Assembly (NCBI GenBank): GCA_001516025.1 | Contig: LOEU01000040.1 | Location: 1 to 37,390, forward strand | DNA length: 37,390 nt | DNA from: a bacterium BRH_c32 | Lineage (GTDB): Bacteria; Bacteroidota; Ignavibacteria; Ignavibacteriales; Melioribacteraceae | Direction of reading: 5' to 3' | Part shown: piece after piece, positions 36,493 through 37,390 of the stretch | Layout: each line of letters opens with the position of its first letter | Numbering within the stretch: position 1 is the first letter of the stretch | Program-made: the position numbers and the translations under genes | Notes under the pieces: generated by a model | What the model saw: only the letters and a program-made list of their open reading frames with translations | What the model was told of the DNA's origin: nothing | The model's database searches: none

Positions 36493-36507
36493 GGAACTTA
36501 AAGTTCC
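36493..36507. promoter_or_regulatory. Inverted repeat GGAACTT-A-AAGTTCC, possible operator
   Basis: Perfect 7-base arms around a single central A. It lies 50 bases upstream of the 84-residue gene's ATG and next to a minus-strand TATAAT (36523-36518). Position and symmetry fit an operator; no protein is assigned. Confidence 0.45.
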
Positions 36508-36618
36508 TATATCATGTATTATATGTAATTCGGCGAATAGAAAAAGGAAGGGAAATCAGAGGAAATGATAAAAAAGAGAAAGAAAAAGAAAATGATTAAA
36601 CTTTTTTTAAATTAACTC

Positions 36619-36647
36619 TTGACAAAGAGAGTTCGATACTATACATT
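36619..36647 (+). promoter_or_regulatory. rRNA operon promoter P1
   Basis: TTGACA (36619-36624) and TACATT (36642-36647) with a 17-base spacer, followed by AG. The -35 and -10 are identical to those of P2 107 bases downstream. A purine-rich tract with A-runs lies upstream, possibly acting as an UP element. Confidence 0.8.
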
Positions 36648-36654
36648 AGGAACT

Positions 36655-36688
36655 ATGCTTTTTTACAGTATGTCACGAAAGAAAGCAT
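36655..36688 (+). other. Hairpin between rRNA promoters
   Basis: ATGCTTT (36655-36661) can pair with AAAGCAT (36682-36688). It would lie at the start of the P1 transcript. A role in processing or early pausing is only possible, not shown. Confidence 0.35.
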
Positions 36689-36724
36689 GTTCTAAGAAAA
36701 AATGAAATTAAAGTTTGGAAGGAC

Positions 36725-36753
36725 TTGACAAAGTAAAGATTATGCTTTACATT
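36725..36753 (+). promoter_or_regulatory. rRNA operon promoter P2
   Basis: TTGACA (36725-36730) and TACATT (36748-36753) with a 17-base spacer, followed by AGAAG. Same core elements as P1, about 100 bases before the 16S start. Confidence 0.8.
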
Positions 36754-36772
36754 AGAAGTCCGTTTTTGAAAT

Positions 36773-36783
36773 AGTTCTTTGAT
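36773..36783 (+). promoter_or_regulatory. boxA-like antitermination site
   Basis: AGTTCTTTGAT resembles the boxA consensus (TGCTCTTTAACA) and lies in the 16S leader after P2, the expected place for NusB/S10-mediated antitermination. Confidence 0.5.
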
Positions 36784-36852
36784 AGAGTGAGCGACTAAAT
36801 AAAATATTTAGTAAGAGTAATTCAACCGAATACGCGAAAATTAAAATAATTT

Positions 36853-37390
<538 letters not shown>

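Overview
The window is AT-rich, densely packed bacterial DNA, and it ends in the first ~540 bases of a 16S rRNA gene. The 16S start, a complete Bat (Bacteroides aerotolerance-type) operon, a lipoprotein-type LptC beside an OstA-like protein, bacillithiol BshB1, a DUF3098-like protein and Kdo genes all point to a Gram-negative member of the Bacteroidota/Chlorobiota/Ignavibacteriota group. My best guess is an Ignavibacteria/Melioribacter-like organism, but this comes from recollection of family content and not from a search. Most genes use ATG with 1-11 base overlaps. I see no insertion sequences, phage genes, tRNAs or CRISPR arrays, so this looks like ordinary chromosome.

Layout. 1-1465 (minus): the 5' end of gatB, preceded by a lipoprotein gene. 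1570-6348 (plus): bshB1, a beta-hydroxyacid dehydrogenase-like gene, a DASS/SLC13 transporter, a DUF302 gene with a terminator, and an RlmI-type rRNA methyltransferase. 6448-14554 (plus): moxR, DUF58, a short BatD-like protein, batA, batB, batC, batD and batE in one tight operon. A VWA lipoprotein, gatC and kdsB follow (14652-16989). 17082-18605: a stand-alone B12-binding mutase subunit and a membrane acyltransferase-like protein. 18602-24590: ruvB, kdsA, a degenerate kdsC-like gene, kdsD, lptC, an OstA/lptA-like gene and lptB, an almost gapless block that couples Kdo synthesis to LPS export. 24587-27212 (minus): a small membrane protein, a CoA-acylating aldehyde dehydrogenase and a LiaF-like membrane protein. 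27376-34376 (plus): penicillin acylase family protein, metF, a degenerate Gfo/Idh/MocA protein, ddl, a FtsB/DivIC-like protein and rarA. 34392-36052 (minus): DUF3098-like, EutN/CcmL and dprA, read from a promoter through a leader that carries an intrinsic terminator. 36189-36443 (minus): a small possible HTH protein. 36600-37390 (plus): tandem rRNA promoters, a boxA-like site and 16S rRNA.

Most interesting signals. (1) The window encodes two parts of a possible bacterial microcompartment, a EutN/CcmL vertex protein and an acylating aldehyde dehydrogenase whose C-terminus looks like an encapsulation peptide, with no other shell gene in view. (2) The eutN-dprA transcript begins with a compact leader whose terminator loop can pair with an upstream G-run, a pseudoknot or attenuator arrangement. 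(3) Two enzymes in otherwise normal operons have lost catalytic residues: the KdsC-like HAD protein (DxD to DxE, with changes elsewhere) and the Gfo/Idh/MocA protein (EKP to ESP, His to Gln).
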